A DNA stretch of 64,000 bases from Anniella stebbinsi (GCA_029215795.1 JARDYH010000004.1:200866017-200930016); one strand, 5' to 3'. Positions 23,601-35,603 are shown, counted from the first letter of the stretch. Notes: generated from the letters alone by a model not told the origin. A program made the numbers and translations.

Positions 23601-25342
23601 CAAGATCAAATAAAGGTGGAACAAAAAACAGGTTTTAAAGTAGAAAAAAGGTGAAGTATTTGGGTATAAATTTGACAAATATGAACTGTATGTTGTTTCA
23701 TAATAATTATGTCAAGGTCTGGAATGAAATTAAGCAAGATTTAATAAGATGGGATAAACTTCAAATGTCATTGATGGGGAGAATTGCAATAATTAAGATG
23801 AATGTTTTGCCAAGAATATTGTATCTGTTTCAGACAACCCCTATTGTAACATCGGAGGCACCATTCAAGCAGTGGCAGAGAGAGATTTCTAAATTTATAT
23901 GGCAATCCAAAAAACCAAGGGTGAAGTTTAAAATATTACAAGTTGCTAAAGAGAGAGGAGGTTTGGACTTGCCAGATTTGAGGACGTATTTCTCTGCTTG
24001 TTGCATGATGTGGATGAAGGAGTGGATTTTGTTGAAAAATAGTAGATTATTGGGTCATGATCTAAGATTTGGCTGGCATGGGTATTTGTGGTATGATAAA
24101 GTTAAGGTGAATGCAGACTTTAACAACCATTATGTGAGACGAGCAATTTTGAGAATATGGAATAAATATAAACCAAGGCTGTGTCAGAAAATGCCACTAT
24201 GGGTTTCCTCACAGGAGGCTTTTTTAAAGAAGAGATTTGGCAACTACGAAAAAATGGCTGACATATAGTGAAATTTTAGAAATAAAGGAAGGAGAGATTA
24301 AAATGAAATCAAAAGAGGAGCTATGGAATAAAGGAATTGTTTGTCAGTGGTTCTCATATTTACAAATGATGGAAAAATTTAAGATAGATAAAAAATGGGG
24401 CTTTGAGTGTACAAAATCTGAATTTGAGAAAGCTTTATGCACAAATGATAATCATGTTATTTCAAAGATATATAAATTTTTGTTAAAATATGAGACTGAA
24501 GACGAACAAGTAAAAGATTGTATGATAAAGTGGGCTCAGAATTTTGGATATAACATTACTATGGATCAATGGGAGAATATGTGGTTGAGAGGTTTGAAAT
24601 TTACATTATGTGCTAGATTGAAAGAGAATTTCTATAAAATGATGTATAGATGGTATATATCTCCGTCAAAATTGGCAAAAATGTATAAGGGGACATCGGG
24701 AAAGTGTTGGAAATGTGAAGAACAGGAAGGAGCATTTTATCACCTATGGTGGACATGTAAAAAAGCAAAATCCTTCTGGATACAAATGCATAAGGTGATT
24801 CAAAATGTACTGAAGATAAAAATAGAATCGCGTCCAGAGTATTTTTTGTTGGGGATAATAGATGAACAGTTGACGCAAGGTTATGGAACTTTATTCTTAT
24901 ATATGATAACGGCAGCAAGACTAATTTATGCCCAGAACTGGAAGACCGAGAAAATACCAACAGAGGAGGAATGGTTGTTGAAAATTGGCGGAGATAGCAA
25001 AAACTTAATGCAATAATAAAAGATAAAATAATAACTGAGTTTATTGAGGAGTGGAAACCAATGGTGGATTTTCTAAAAGAAAGAGAAGGGAAGGACATAT
25101 TTGCAAGCGGATTCAGTGACTAAACTGGAAGAAAAACATCTGTTAAAGAGATACAAGAGGGGAAACTTCACTCACCATTCTGGCTTATTTTGGCTTATTT
25201 TGATAAATTATTAAGAAAATGAGGAAATTCAGAAGTCCATTTTAATGTTGTTTGTTTTATGTGATTTTTGTTGTTTGTGGGTGTAGGTAAGGTGTATGTG
25301 TTAAATGTTTTTTATGTCTGGAAAATAAAATTTAAAAAAATC
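20696..25342 (+). mobile_element. L1 LINE inserted in CR1
   Basis: Flanked by the 17-bp duplication TGAAAACAATGCAGTGA (20679-20695 and 25343-25359). It begins with an L1-like 5' leader (CTTCCGGTGGGAAAATGG), has an ORF2 region from 21391 to 25123, a short 3' UTR, and ends AATAAAATTTAAAAAAA. Only about 700 bp separate the 5' end from ORF2 and I find no ORF1 coding sequence there. Plus-strand transcription is expected from its own 5' leader. Confidence 0.93.
21391..25123 (+). pseudogene. L1 ORF2 (endonuclease + reverse transcriptase), broken
   Basis: ORF2 of L1 nicks DNA and reverse-transcribes its RNA. The N-terminus has SWNINGLNSPQKR and CLQETHI (apurinic-like endonuclease), then GDWNGVISP, SRIDMILMS and SDHNSV. 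The RT domain shows TPGPDGLPG, FLDVEKAFDNLNW, RQGCPMAPLLF and FADDLVFT. A C-terminal Cys-containing segment (CWKCEEQEGAFYHLWWTC) and the end 'IFASGFSD' complete it. Total length, about 1240 codons, fits a full ORF2. Stops near 22143, 22335, 23398 and 23593 and frameshifts near 21555, 23095, 23650, 24240 and 25018 inactivate it. Confidence 0.9.
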
Positions 25343-26540
25343 TGAAAACAATGCAGTGATTGCTAGAAGCCAGCATGGATTTGTCAAGAACAAATCCTGC
25401 AAGACTAATTTGATGTCATTTTTTGATTGTGTAATCTCCCTTGTGGACTGTGAGAATGCTGTGGACATAATATATCTTGATTTCAGCAAAGCTTTTGACA
25501 AAGTACCCCATGACATTCTGATCTGCAACCTAGCTAAAAAAGGGCTAGATGGAACAACTATTAAGTGGATCCACAGTTGGCTACAGAATCAGACTCGAAG
25601 GGCTTATCAATGGTACCTTCTCAAACTGGTGGAAGGTAATGAGCGAGGTACCACAGGGCTCAGTCCTGGGCTCAGTGCTCTTTAACATTTTTATTAATGA
25701 TTTGGATGAGATGTAGGAATGCTTATCAAATTTGCAGATGACATAAATTTGTGTAGGGTAGCTAATACCTTGGAAGACAGAAACAAACTTCAGAGTGATT
25801 TTGATAGGCTGGAGCGCTGGGCTGAAAGCAACAGAATGGAATTTAATAGGGATAAATGCCAAGTTCTACACCTAGGAAAAAGAAACCAAATGCACAGTGA
25901 CAAGATGGGGGATACATGGCTCAGCAATATTATAAGCAAGAAGGATCTTGGAATTGTTGTAGATCACAAGCTGAATATGAGCCAACTGTGATGTGGCTGA
26001 AAAAAAAGCAAATGCTATTTTGGGCTGCATTAATAGAAGTATAGCTTCCAAATCACATGAGGTACTGGTTCCCCTCTATTTGGCACTGGTTAGGCCTCAT
26101 CTTGAGTATTGTGTCCAGTTCTGGGCACCACACTTCAAGAAGGATGCAGACAAGCTGGAGGGGGTTCAGAGGTGGGCAATGAGGATGATTAGGGGTCAGG
26201 AAACAAAGCCCTATGAGGAGAGACTGAAAGAACTGGGCATGTTTAGCCTGGAGAAGAGAAGACTGTGGGGAGACATGATAGCACTCTTCAAATACTTGCA
26301 AGGTTGTCACACAGAGGAGGGCCAGAATTTCTTCTTGATCATATCAGAGTGCAGGACATGGAATAATCGGCTCAAGTTGCAGTTAGTCAGTTTATGGCTG
26401 GACATCAGGGAAAACTTCCTTACTGTTAGAGCAGTACGACAATGGAACCAATTACCTAGGGAGGTCGATTCCTGCATTGAGCAAGAGGTTCGACTTGATG
26501 GCTTATAGGCCCCTTCCAACACTACTATTCTATGATTCAG
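25343..26540 (+). pseudogene. CR1 LINE ORF2, 3' portion and 3' end
   Basis: Continues the CR1 split at 20695. Encodes SQHGFVKNKSC, YLDFSKAFDKVPHD, then KFADDINL (catalytic box), ILGCINRSIASKS, LEYCVQFWAPHFKKD and WNQLPREV in three partly overlapping frames. The 3' end has TTCCAACACTACTATTCTATGATTC, the CR1 terminus. It is inactivated by frameshifts near 25700 and 25990. Confidence 0.92.
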
Positions 26541-26548
26541 GTACTGGA

Positions 26549-26550
<2 letters not shown>

Positions 26551-26620
<70 letters not shown>
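26551..26620. repeat. (CT)n(CA)n compound microsatellite
   Basis: About 20 CT units run into about 14 CA units, right after the CR1 3' end. Open frames across it give Leu-Ser and His-Thr repeats that are not proteins. Confidence 0.95.
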
Positions 26621-26623
<3 letters not shown>

Positions 26624-27370
26624 TCCTGGTTACGCAGGCTTGAGGAGAGGGTTGAGAGAATGTTTAGCAGATGTCTGCATGGTTTCTAAACTGGTCCCAA
26701 TGAGCCCCACACTCAGCCACCCCCAAGCCGTCCTTAAGAATTCCCAGTTGGTCCCCAGGAACAAAAAGTCAAAACGGGCTCTGTTGAAAACTTGCAAAGA
26801 TCTAATCTTTGGGGATAAAATATCAAACTCTTTTCTATCTCTTTGGCCTGCTTGTTTTCCTCCCCATTTTTCCTCCTGCAGTTTTGTTGTGACCTTCATG
26901 ATTCATGAATTTAAAGTCTAGGCAGGAGGCAGCAACGTGCATTAGGTCCAAGCTCTGTGACATCATCCACTGTTGTGTTTTGATTTTTTGCCAAGCTGTT
27001 TATTGCTGTAGAGCAAAAATACAGAACGGCTTCTGCTGTCCCCACCATGCCCCCCCTCCCCACTAGTGCCTTCCTTTCCTCCATGGTTTCCAGTGACCAA
27101 TCACTAGTCACTTTTGATCAGCATTAACCCCCAGATCGGCCAGGGAGTGAGGTCAGATGGCAGGAGAGCCGGGGTGACCTCGTTCTCACTGGAAAAGTTG
27201 GTTAAGTCCCCAACTTTTTTTCTACGCAGCTTCATGGGAATGCCCCACGGTGGCTACGAATCTACAGCTGCATCATATAACTGACACAGCGCAGATTCAC
27301 AGCCACCAGGGAACTTTGGGTGCATATAGACAGCCCCGTGGATATGAAGCGAGAACTTCCCCTACCATGG
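26621..27370. other. No gene recognised; possible palindromic repeat at 27240-27320
   Basis: 'gtggctacgaatctacagctgc' is partly complementary to 'gcgcagattcacagccac' just downstream, giving a hairpin-like element. The remainder has no recognisable exon. Confidence 0.4.
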
Positions 27371-27379
27371 CTCTGTATG

Positions 27380-27790
27380 TTCAGCCAGTTCTCGATAGGA
27401 TTGCACTCCTTCTGAAAGAACAGGAATTCAGTTTGGGGGTTCGCCTTGATCCAGCATTGTTACTGAAGGCCCTTAGTGCATGGAATGCCTTTTACAAGCT
27501 TTGGCTAGTTCACAACTGTAATTCCTGGACAGGATATTTTAGCTACAACAATTCATGCTCTGGTATTCTCCCAGCTGGATTACTGGAAAGCTTTATATGT
27601 GGGGCTGCCATTGAAGGCTATTTGAAAACTTTGTTTAGTTCGACAGCTAGAATTCTGATTAGTTTAGCTAAATGGAGTCATATTATACCAATTCAAATTG
27701 CATTGTATGCCTATTCACTTTTGAGTCCACTTCAAGGTGCTGGTACTTACCTTTAAATCCCTAAATGGCTTAGTAACCAAGGTTATAAAT
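27380..27790 (+). pseudogene. Highly degraded L2-type LINE fragment
   Basis: Part of a 168-codon open frame, but the sequence tracks the C-terminal half of L2 ORF2. 'LGVRLDPALLL' aligns with 'LGVLLEPSLSL', 'AFYKLWLVH' with 'AFYRLRLVA', and, in another frame, 'LDYWKALYVGLPLK' with 'LDYCNALYVGLPLK'. The open frame is therefore accidental. Confidence 0.75.
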
Positions 27791-29784
27791 ATTATGACAT
27801 ATGTAGAATTATTTTTGCCCAGTTTGAATTAATCTGCTCTCCTGCAGTATATTTTCTCAGTCTTATTTCTCTTCTTTAATGCATTCTCCACTGTGTTTGT
27901 GTCTGGGAGTTAAAAACTCCTTTTAAAACAAACCCGTCTGTTTACTTGCTTTTTTCAGTGGAGCAATGATTTCACAGTCCAATTGTTCTTTTTGGATAAG
28001 TAGCTTGTAACATCCACATAACATATTTGTTCTGAGACATTTCAATTATCAGTCTATAAACTCAGCTATTTCCAAATCGCTTCTTGCATGAACGGTTATT
28101 GTGTAATCACAACTAACGTTCCCCTAATCTAAATCTTTTTTCTTTCCCCTTTTCATCTTTGCATCCCATAACGAAACCCTATACTGTACCAAGAGGTTTT
28201 GTCCCATAAATTGGCTATATTTAGCATACCTTGAGCAAATGCATCTAGGGTTAGGGTTGGACTTGGGAGTATATTACACTGTTAATACTGCTTCTCAACA
28301 TCTCCCTGCAGCAAGCCATACCCACCATTACATCTAACCAACTATTGGTGCAGGACTATGGTTTGAGAAATGTGAACACTAAAGTGTTCCTATTGCTTTG
28401 AGCAAATAAAGATCTGTGTACAGATATTCAGCATGATCCTAAGGATGCTTACTCAGGAGTAAGTTCAATTGAATTACTGTTTAGAAAGTGAGCTAAGGAT
28501 TGTAGTCTTAGTCCTGGACACTTACTGATTGGCCATCCTTCTAAACATCTTTACTTGGCACTGAAGAATATTGGAATTGTTTAAAAGATTATCTACAGCA
28601 TGGGTGACTAACTAAAATCAGCAGGGGTGCTGAATGATCCCCCTAACCAGCCCTCTATGGGACCAATGATACCACCTGATGCCTTGCCCCATCATTTCAT
28701 ACCCAATGAGTACGCTGGGTAGATGCTCCACCCGAACTGCTGGGAATTGGTTTTGCTGTTTGCGGGCTTCTCCCATTGCAGGAGGCCTGTGCATAGTGAA
28801 GTCACTTTGTCTACTATGGGCCTTCTTCCATGGGGAGAGGGCACAGGGCAGGAAAAGCTGCTCAGTCTGGCTTTGCATATCACGTGAAACCCACTTGTCC
28901 TGCCAGCGCCAGATAAGTGCACAGCTGCTGCTCTCCCAGGGAATCTAGGTACTATAAATTCAAAATTTAGGGGTAAATTACTTGTTTGCCTTATGGTACT
29001 AATGATAAGGTACCTGAAATAATAATAAAAATTAATCTCAAGAACAGACCACTAAGGCAATCATATGTTATACACTCATCCAGGGGTGTCCTGTTCAACT
29101 TTAATTTAAAAACTTTTACTGATGCTTTGTCTCTGCAGTGATTTATTTGCTTTTTCTTCCTTTACCTAGAGAAGCCCTAGGGCTTGACTTCAGCATAACT
29201 TTATGTGATGGGCATCTTAAGACTGGCATCTTGAGTTCTGTGTTATGTTTCTTTAAAAATCCATATATTTTCACTCCCGGCATGCCTCCGGAAAAACCTG
29301 GAAGATGGTTTGTTTGGGGGTAAACATGACATGAAATTGATGTGCTTGAAACCATACTAATGTGACATCCTTGCAAGTCTTGAAATACACATCTTCAGTT
29401 GTACTTCAGTTAAAAAGTAATGGGTAGCATAGCTATGAGAATTCCTGGACAACTGCCCAATAGGTTGGATGGCTGGAGGAGATTTATTCATATATTTGTT
29501 TATCAATCATTCTATGTGTTAAATAGCTGAATTAGAACTTTCCAAGAAGCTTGATTCTGTTCATTTGATCTTGAATAGAGACAATTATTTCCTGTCCTAC
29601 TACAGGTGTTCATTCCCATAGCAGATCTAGAATGACTGTGTTACCACTAGTTACACTTTTGGGAATGGACACTAATTACTTTGCATGCATTTAAAGCTTT
29701 AATTGAATTGTCTCAGGCAGTTGTTTTTTATACTGCTTTTTACTCTTGAATACTAATTGACCCTACTGTATACAATTATGTTCT

Positions 29785-29816
<32 letters not shown>

Positions 29817-30934
29817 ATGTGAACTGAGAACACTACATGCCAACTGAGAACACTAGTCCATGCCTAAAGTGGACTGTAGTCCATGAAAATACAGTATTTA
29901 TGGGGAAAATGTATTAGTCTTTAAGGTGCCACACAAATATGCACACATGCATTCCTTTCCTTCCTAGAACAAAATTAGTTCCTATATTACTGTTTGATAA
30001 ATGAATCAGCCTTTGTGTCCAGGAACCAGTTCTTTTCCATTAAGTTGCTGCATCACATACAGTTATTCATCAGAGGTCATTCCCATAATGTAGATGAGGC
30101 TACATCACTTCACTATTGCGCATCAAGAGCAAGCCTCAAATAAAATCCTCTCTCTCTAGATGTATTATTCTTTTATAATACAAGGTACACAGAGTGCTAA
30201 AATTGTGAGGCATGTCAACTGCCAGTAATTTGGGGTGTTAATAATTATATACTCAGATACAATGGAAATAGCCAACTAAGGTAGACATTTCTTGGTAAGA
30301 ACTGTATCTTGAATGCCAGCTACTCAACAGTCTAGTATCTTCATACCCACTTTCCAGACTCTTTCCCAGAGGATTCTTCACCCATGTGCCTTTATTCTCA
30401 TCCATCTTACAGATAATAATAGGTGGTGTGAAGGGGAAAGAACAAGGCTGGTTTTGGAAGAAGATACTCCAATACAACCTAGATAGTGTGTTTCGAGCAA
30501 CAGAGATTTAAGCAACAGAGATTCAGAACTAAAGATTAGGTGTACCAAAATGTGAGGAACATATTTATTCCTTAGTCTTTACTATTTTCTGCTTCCCTCT
30601 TGACACCATCTGTCAAGAATATTTATTACACACAAAAGAAGTATAATGGAACTAGATTGATCAGAATGAGAACTTTAATAAACTAACACAAAAAGTTAGT
30701 GACTCAAAGATTCCGATTAGAATTTCCAGCACTGAGGACTTAAGTTATGGGGATAGATAGTAGACAATGAAACTTTGCCAGATTGTGGTAATTATACTTC
30801 ATGTTTCATTGATACTGAATATATTCCAATACTTGTCAGATGCAAGAGACCATAAGCCTAGTTCCTGGTATGAAAAAAAGGGGAAAGGACAAATACAGAG
30901 GAAGCAACTAACTACAGAATTTAATAGAACTAAC
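27791..30934. other. No gene recognised; short repeats only
   Basis: Contains a palindromic approximately 80-bp repeat copy at 28430-28515, an alternating (TG)n(CG)n tract at 29784-29821, and the 'tagtctttaaggtgccac' repeat at 29866-29930. No exon signature is visible. Confidence 0.4.
29784..29821. repeat. (TG)n(CG)n alternating tract
   Basis: A TG run passes into GCGCGCGC and then GTATGTG with continuous purine-pyrimidine alternation, which can adopt Z-DNA. Confidence 0.8.
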
Positions 30935-31348
30935 CTTGCGAGGTGTAGGGTGCAAATAACGAGTCGAGACAAGAAAGTTGGGTATAAAATGGGCCACTTT
31001 TATTCAAGATCTGCAGAAGGGAGTAAAACCTATGCGGGCATCCTCTCTTGGCCTCTTCCAGGCCAAATCTTAGGAATGGGCGAACGATTCTCTGACCTCG
31101 AGGTGGCAGCACACGTTCGCCACCCCTTGGTCTTACCCCATATGGGGTTGGGAGGCCTTCCTTTGTCACAACACCCATGCCGCAGGGCTCCGAATGTGTG
31201 AGTAGAGTTGGCCTCAAAGGTAAACCTTATTCCCATGATCTGGTGCCGCGGGGCTCCCAGATGTGGGCCTCAGGTCTTACCCTTTACCTCAACGGTTCCT
31301 GAGAATGTTCACCATTTGAAAATGCCCCTAAGGATGCCCGCACCTACC
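30935..31348 (-). repeat. Ngaro split direct repeat B2 (3' terminal)
   Basis: 414 bp, nearly identical to B1 at 31699-32112. It is the terminal repeat at the 3' end of the minus-strand element. Confidence 0.93.
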
Positions 31349-31526
31349 ACCAAATTAAAGTGACCGAATTGATACAAATCCACCTATTTACTACTCCCCA
31401 GCTGTCTTACAGTATGAAGTAGGCGAAAAAACTCCTAACCAAATTAGGATAAGAGTAAAAAATTCCTACTTGGCCTCCTAATGACAACCGGCTAGCCCAT
31501 ACTGTTTACAGGGAGGGGAGGGAGGG

Positions 31527-31701
31527 AGCTTCGCAGAGATGAAGAGGGCGGGCAGGCCCGTTAGCCGGCTATTTAAGCCGCTCGGCCCTGCCCCGCCCAG
31601 TGGCACCATATGGATGCTCCAATCAGCAGCATCCACCTCAGCTCTTCTCCCCCCCACCCGCAAATATCATCCCACGCCCAATTGGGCTGGGGATTTCACT
31701 T
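31527..31701 (-). repeat. Ngaro split direct repeat A2
   Basis: 175 bp matching A1 at 38018-38192 with about one difference. It abuts B1 through the shared CTT (AAG on the element strand). Confidence 0.92.
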
Positions 31702-32112
31702 GCGAGGTGTAGGGTGCAAATAACGAGTCGAGACAAGAAAGTTGGGTACAAAATGGGCCACTTTTATTCAAGATCTGCAGAAGGGAGTAAAACCTATGCG
31801 GGCATCCTCTCTTGGCCTCTTCCAGGCCAAATCTTAGGAATGGGCGAACGATTCTCTGACCTCGAGGTGGCAGCACACGTTCGCCACCCCTTGGTCTTAC
31901 CCCATATGGGGTTGGGAGGCCTTCCTTTGTCACAACACCCGTGCCGCAGGGCTCCAAATGTGTGAGTAGAGTTGGCCTCAAAGGTAAACCTTATTCCCAT
32001 GATCTGGTGCCGCGGGGCTCCCAGATGTGGGCCTCAGGTCTTACCCTTTACCTCAACGGTTCCTGAGAATGTTCACCATTTGAAAATGCCCCTAAGGATG
32101 CCCGCACCTACC
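31699..32112 (-). repeat. Ngaro split direct repeat B1
   Basis: 414 bp copy of B2. It joins the internal region at 32113 and A2 at 31699-31701. Confidence 0.93.
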
Positions 32113-32138
32113 GCCACAGGGACTGACAAGCCACTTGA

Positions 32139-33120
32139 TTAGTCATTCCCCCCCCCCCACCTGGCCTCTATCGCTACCCTTAAACCCTTCTGCAAATCAG
32201 CCCAAAACAAGTCATTGCTGCAGTCCGAAAGATGTACACCATCCAGACGATATAGCTCCCTCCGGGAATGCACGATGTCAGGATGTTGAATACTGACATC
32301 CCCATATTTGGATAACTCCTTACACATTTCGGAGTTCACCTTCCTGCGGGCATGCTCCAACGCCAGAGGGTCGCTACCCTCTCTCCAGGCAAGCCTGGGC
32401 AACAAACATGACAACATGATCAGCACGCCGGGCCATCGCTGCCGAATGATTTCCAAATCGGCCATAGCTTGCAGAATCAGGGCCTTGCCTTTAAGCAAGC
32501 CCAAATCGTTCCCCCCTAGATGGATCATAAGGATTTTTTTGGGGGGGACGAAAAATGACATCCCCATATTTGGATAACTCCTTAAACATGTCGGAGTTTA
32601 CCATCCTGCGGGTACGCTCCAACGCCAGAGGGCCGCACCCTCTCTTCCAGGCAAGCCTGGGCTCCAACGCCAGAGGGTCGCACCCTCTCTCCCAGGCAAG
32701 CCTGGGCTCCATCGCCAGAGGGTCGCACCCTCTCTTCCAGGCAAGCCTGGGCAACAAACATGACCACATGATCAGCACACTGGGCCAACGCTGCTGAATG
32801 ATTTCCAAATCAGCCATCGCTTGCAGAATCAGGGCCTTGCCTCTAAGCAAGCCCAAATCGTTCCCCCCTAAATGGATCATAAGGATTTGAGGGGGGGGGG
32901 ATGACAGGCACGCTGCTGGAATAAGGTGGGAAGAAGCCGCTCCCACCGCATGCTGCGTTTGCCCAGCCATAGACTGGACACACAGAGACTCAACCCAAGC
33001 TGGGTTCCAAAGCTGGAGGAGGATGCTCGCCGGCCGGCCCAAAAGACCATGCTGTGTCCACATATGATCATTCTCACTGGGGTCTGCCTTCTCCAGGTAT
33101 CTATAATCAAACATGGGCAT
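32139..33120 (-). pseudogene. SGNH/GDSL-like hydrolase ORF with internal duplication
   Basis: Ngaro elements are known to carry a hydrolase-like ORF after the recombinase. Here 'ILMIHLGGNDLGLL' contains the GxND block and 'RLDGVHLSD' the DxxH block. The first part of the domain occurs twice, around 32885-32553 and 32540-32290. Only the second copy continues to DxxH. The first copy also carries three in-frame 45-bp repeats. A G-tract frameshift near 32535-32550 separates the copies. The role of this ORF in retrotransposition is not established. Confidence 0.85.
32616..32750. repeat. 3 x 45-bp in-frame tandem repeat
   Basis: Three consecutive 45-bp units encode, on the minus strand, variants of 'PRLAWKRGCDPLALE'. 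The second hydrolase copy has a single unit at the same position (32348-32392), so this is a local triplication inside the first copy. Confidence 0.92.
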
Positions 33121-33121
33121 G

Positions 33122-34014
33122 TCAGCAACGCAAACAATTGACTACTTCCCAGGAAACTTTCTGACTGTACGCCTTGAAGGCAGAGGAATGCCATCTCACC
33201 ATGGCTGGTATCTGTGTGGGAGAGAAACCCGCACTGGCCACCGTTGATGCGGCGCCTATTCGAAAGGAATGGGTCCCAAACAGATCTGCTGGGAGACCCA
33301 AGTGCCTCACAGCCCACTTTGTCACCGACTAGAATTGATACTTGGTCAGTGGAGATCCGTCCAAATGACAAAAGAGGAATCTCAAGTCACTCCCCCTTTT
33401 CCCGAGGTATGTCCTCAACGCTTTTATTGGGCATAGTTCCGCCAGTGGTGTGAGAAAAATGGCAATGTCCACCCCTTTTGCCCTTTGAGCCATTTTAGAA
33501 TGTCGTAACCTAATAGTGACTCCTGAATCTGAGAAGGTTACATCCCTACACTGCAGCGCTCTGCCTGTGCTATCAGTGTTTGATGCTGCTACAAGTTCAG
33601 AAATCCTAAAGGCTCCAAAGAATGCCGTCAAGGCGGCCGCATGAAAAAACAGAGCCTCATAATTTGGAGAGCATAGCTCGTCCCAGGCCGTCCCTAGTCC
33701 AATCAGAATGTCAAGGATACTGGGATCCTTGCATCCGGGGCTCTTGGCGACACTCTAGACCAGCCCTTGAAGGTACGCTTAACTCACTCATCTGTGGTAG
33801 AATCCGCTACACCACGGATTTTAGCCAAAATTGACAGAGCAGCTAGTTTGCCTCCTATGGTGCATGCAGCTAACCCAGTCCTGCGCCACATCGCGCAGAA
33901 TTGCAGTATCTGGTCAACCGGAATTGGCCTGTGCTCCCGTAAATTGTAGGTGGTCAGGAATTCCTGAAACTGCCTACCTGTCTTGCTATAGACTGCCCTG
34001 GTGCCAGGCGCCAC
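33122..34014 (-). pseudogene. Ngaro tyrosine recombinase, two in-frame stops
   Basis: Integrates the circular DNA copy of the element. The N-terminal core-binding region starts APGTRAVYSKTGRQFQEF. The catalytic domain has Arg in FGAFRISELV, the HxxR motif in GTHSFRIGAAS, a His in VRWHSSAF and the nucleophile Tyr in KAYSQKV. The whole frame stays in register, broken only by a TGA near 33782 and a TAG near 33329. All expected catalytic residues are visible. Confidence 0.9.
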
Positions 34015-34039
34015 AGACTGTCACATGGCTTGCACTATG

Positions 34040-35470
34040 TCAGCCCTCCAATTTCCCATAGCGTTGCTGGCATTGTTTCCGGCAGTGGCCGCGCCCCAGG
34101 AGCCAGTTCCCGGAACCTCTGAACCTGCTGACGCGATAAAGCATCAGCAATATCATTCTTGATTCCCGGCACGTGCCGTGCCTTGAACCAAATGTTATGT
34201 GCCAAACAATACAAGGTGAATGCCCTGACAAGCCCCATCATCCTGAGGCTACGCAAGGTCAGCGTGTTGATGACCTGCACCGTGGCTTGGTTGTCACACC
34301 AGAAGTGGACTACCGAGGTAACCATTTGTGCCGCCCAGGTGTGCATTGCCACAAAATTGGGGGGGGGGGAATTCTAGGAATGTTAAATCTCTGCAAATGC
34401 TTTTAGCCAACCAAACCGAGGGCCATCTCACAGCACACCATCGATCCTGGCAAATTACTCCGAATCCCAGAGTGCCGGAAGCGTCGGAATGGACCTGCAT
34501 CTCAGCCTTGAGAAGCAGGTCGTGTTGCCAAAAGGACACACCGTTATACTTATTTAGGAATGTAACCCACATATTCAGGTCTTGACGCATCTGGGTCGAC
34601 TCACGGACCCTATGGTGTGGTGAGTGAAGGCCCTGCATGGCTGCGCACAAGCGCCGGATGAAAGCTCTCCCTGGTGTGATGACACGGCAGGCAAAGTTTA
34701 AATGCCCCACTATCTCTTGTAATTGGGACAGTGTCGCTTTGTGTGAGCCAATCAAACTCTGGAGCTTATTGAGAAGTGTCTGCAGCTTGTCCTGAGGCAA
34801 TCTGCTGCCCTGTGCCATTGAAACCAAGTCGATTCCGAGGTATCGGAGGGTAGTGGCAGGGCCCTCCGTTTTTCCGTGTGCTAAAGGGGACCCCCAGCTC
34901 GTTGGCCAACTCCTGAAACTGCTGCATCAGGAAGTGGCATTGGTTAGATCGCCTCGGCCTGATGAGTAAAAAATTCATCCAAGTAGTGAGTCACATCCTC
35001 TAGTCCGGTCCTGTCTCGTAACGCCCATTCTAAGAATGAACTGAACCTCACGAACATGGCACACGAAATGGAGCATCCCATGGGTAATGCCCTGGCGACG
35101 TAAAATTGGTCCTAAAAACAAAATCCTAACAGATTAAAGTCTCAGGGATTGATGGGTAATATGCAAAACACGGGTTTTATGATGCATTTGCCCATCAACG
35201 CCCCCGCTCCGCTCTTGTGGACCAATGCCACTGCTGCATCGCACGAAGCATATCTTACTGAGCATAAATGCTCTGGTATGGCATCAGTTACTGACGCTCC
35301 CTTGGGTTATGAATTAACCTGTACTCCCCAGGTGTCATCTCTGGCGCTATGCCCAGAAGAGACACTCACAGGTTGGGAATAGGTGGTTTATCGAAGGGGC
35401 CCAGTACCCTCCCCGAACTGACTTCTTTAGCAATTTTCTGACACCATGGCTTCCATTGCCTGTATACAAT
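34040..35470 (-). pseudogene. Ngaro reverse transcriptase / RNase H, frameshifted
   Basis: Minus-strand fragments give PGEYRLIHN and YYPSIPE (N-terminal RT blocks of DIRS/Ngaro type), FQELANELGVP, KTEGPATTLRYLGIDLVSMA, then the RNase H part with QVHSDASGTLGFGV (catalytic Asp), FWCDNQATV and DIADALSR. These appear in order but in several frames, with stops and indels. No YxDD box could be read cleanly; the corresponding stretch near 34975 is damaged. Confidence 0.85.
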
Positions 35471-35603
35471 TCTGATTTTTGGCTATGGAAGCAAACCTCA
35501 GTCCTCTATATGGAATCATAAAAACATCAGTAAAACCAGCGTCTAAGTACACTGCATCCTCCTTAACCGGGTATCGTGCCAGTAATTGCCTAAGGGGTTC
35601 AAG

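Noticed and set aside
26307..26921. Leu-Ser and His-Thr repeat proteins
   Set aside because: They are translations of a (CT)n(CA)n microsatellite and of the CR1 end.
27250..27756. 168-codon plus-strand open frame as a host gene
   Set aside because: The sequence follows L2 ORF2 in mixed frames, so the open frame is accidental.
32491..33120. Captured host hydrolase gene
   Set aside because: The SGNH domain follows the recombinase inside the split-direct-repeat element, where Ngaro elements normally carry such an ORF.
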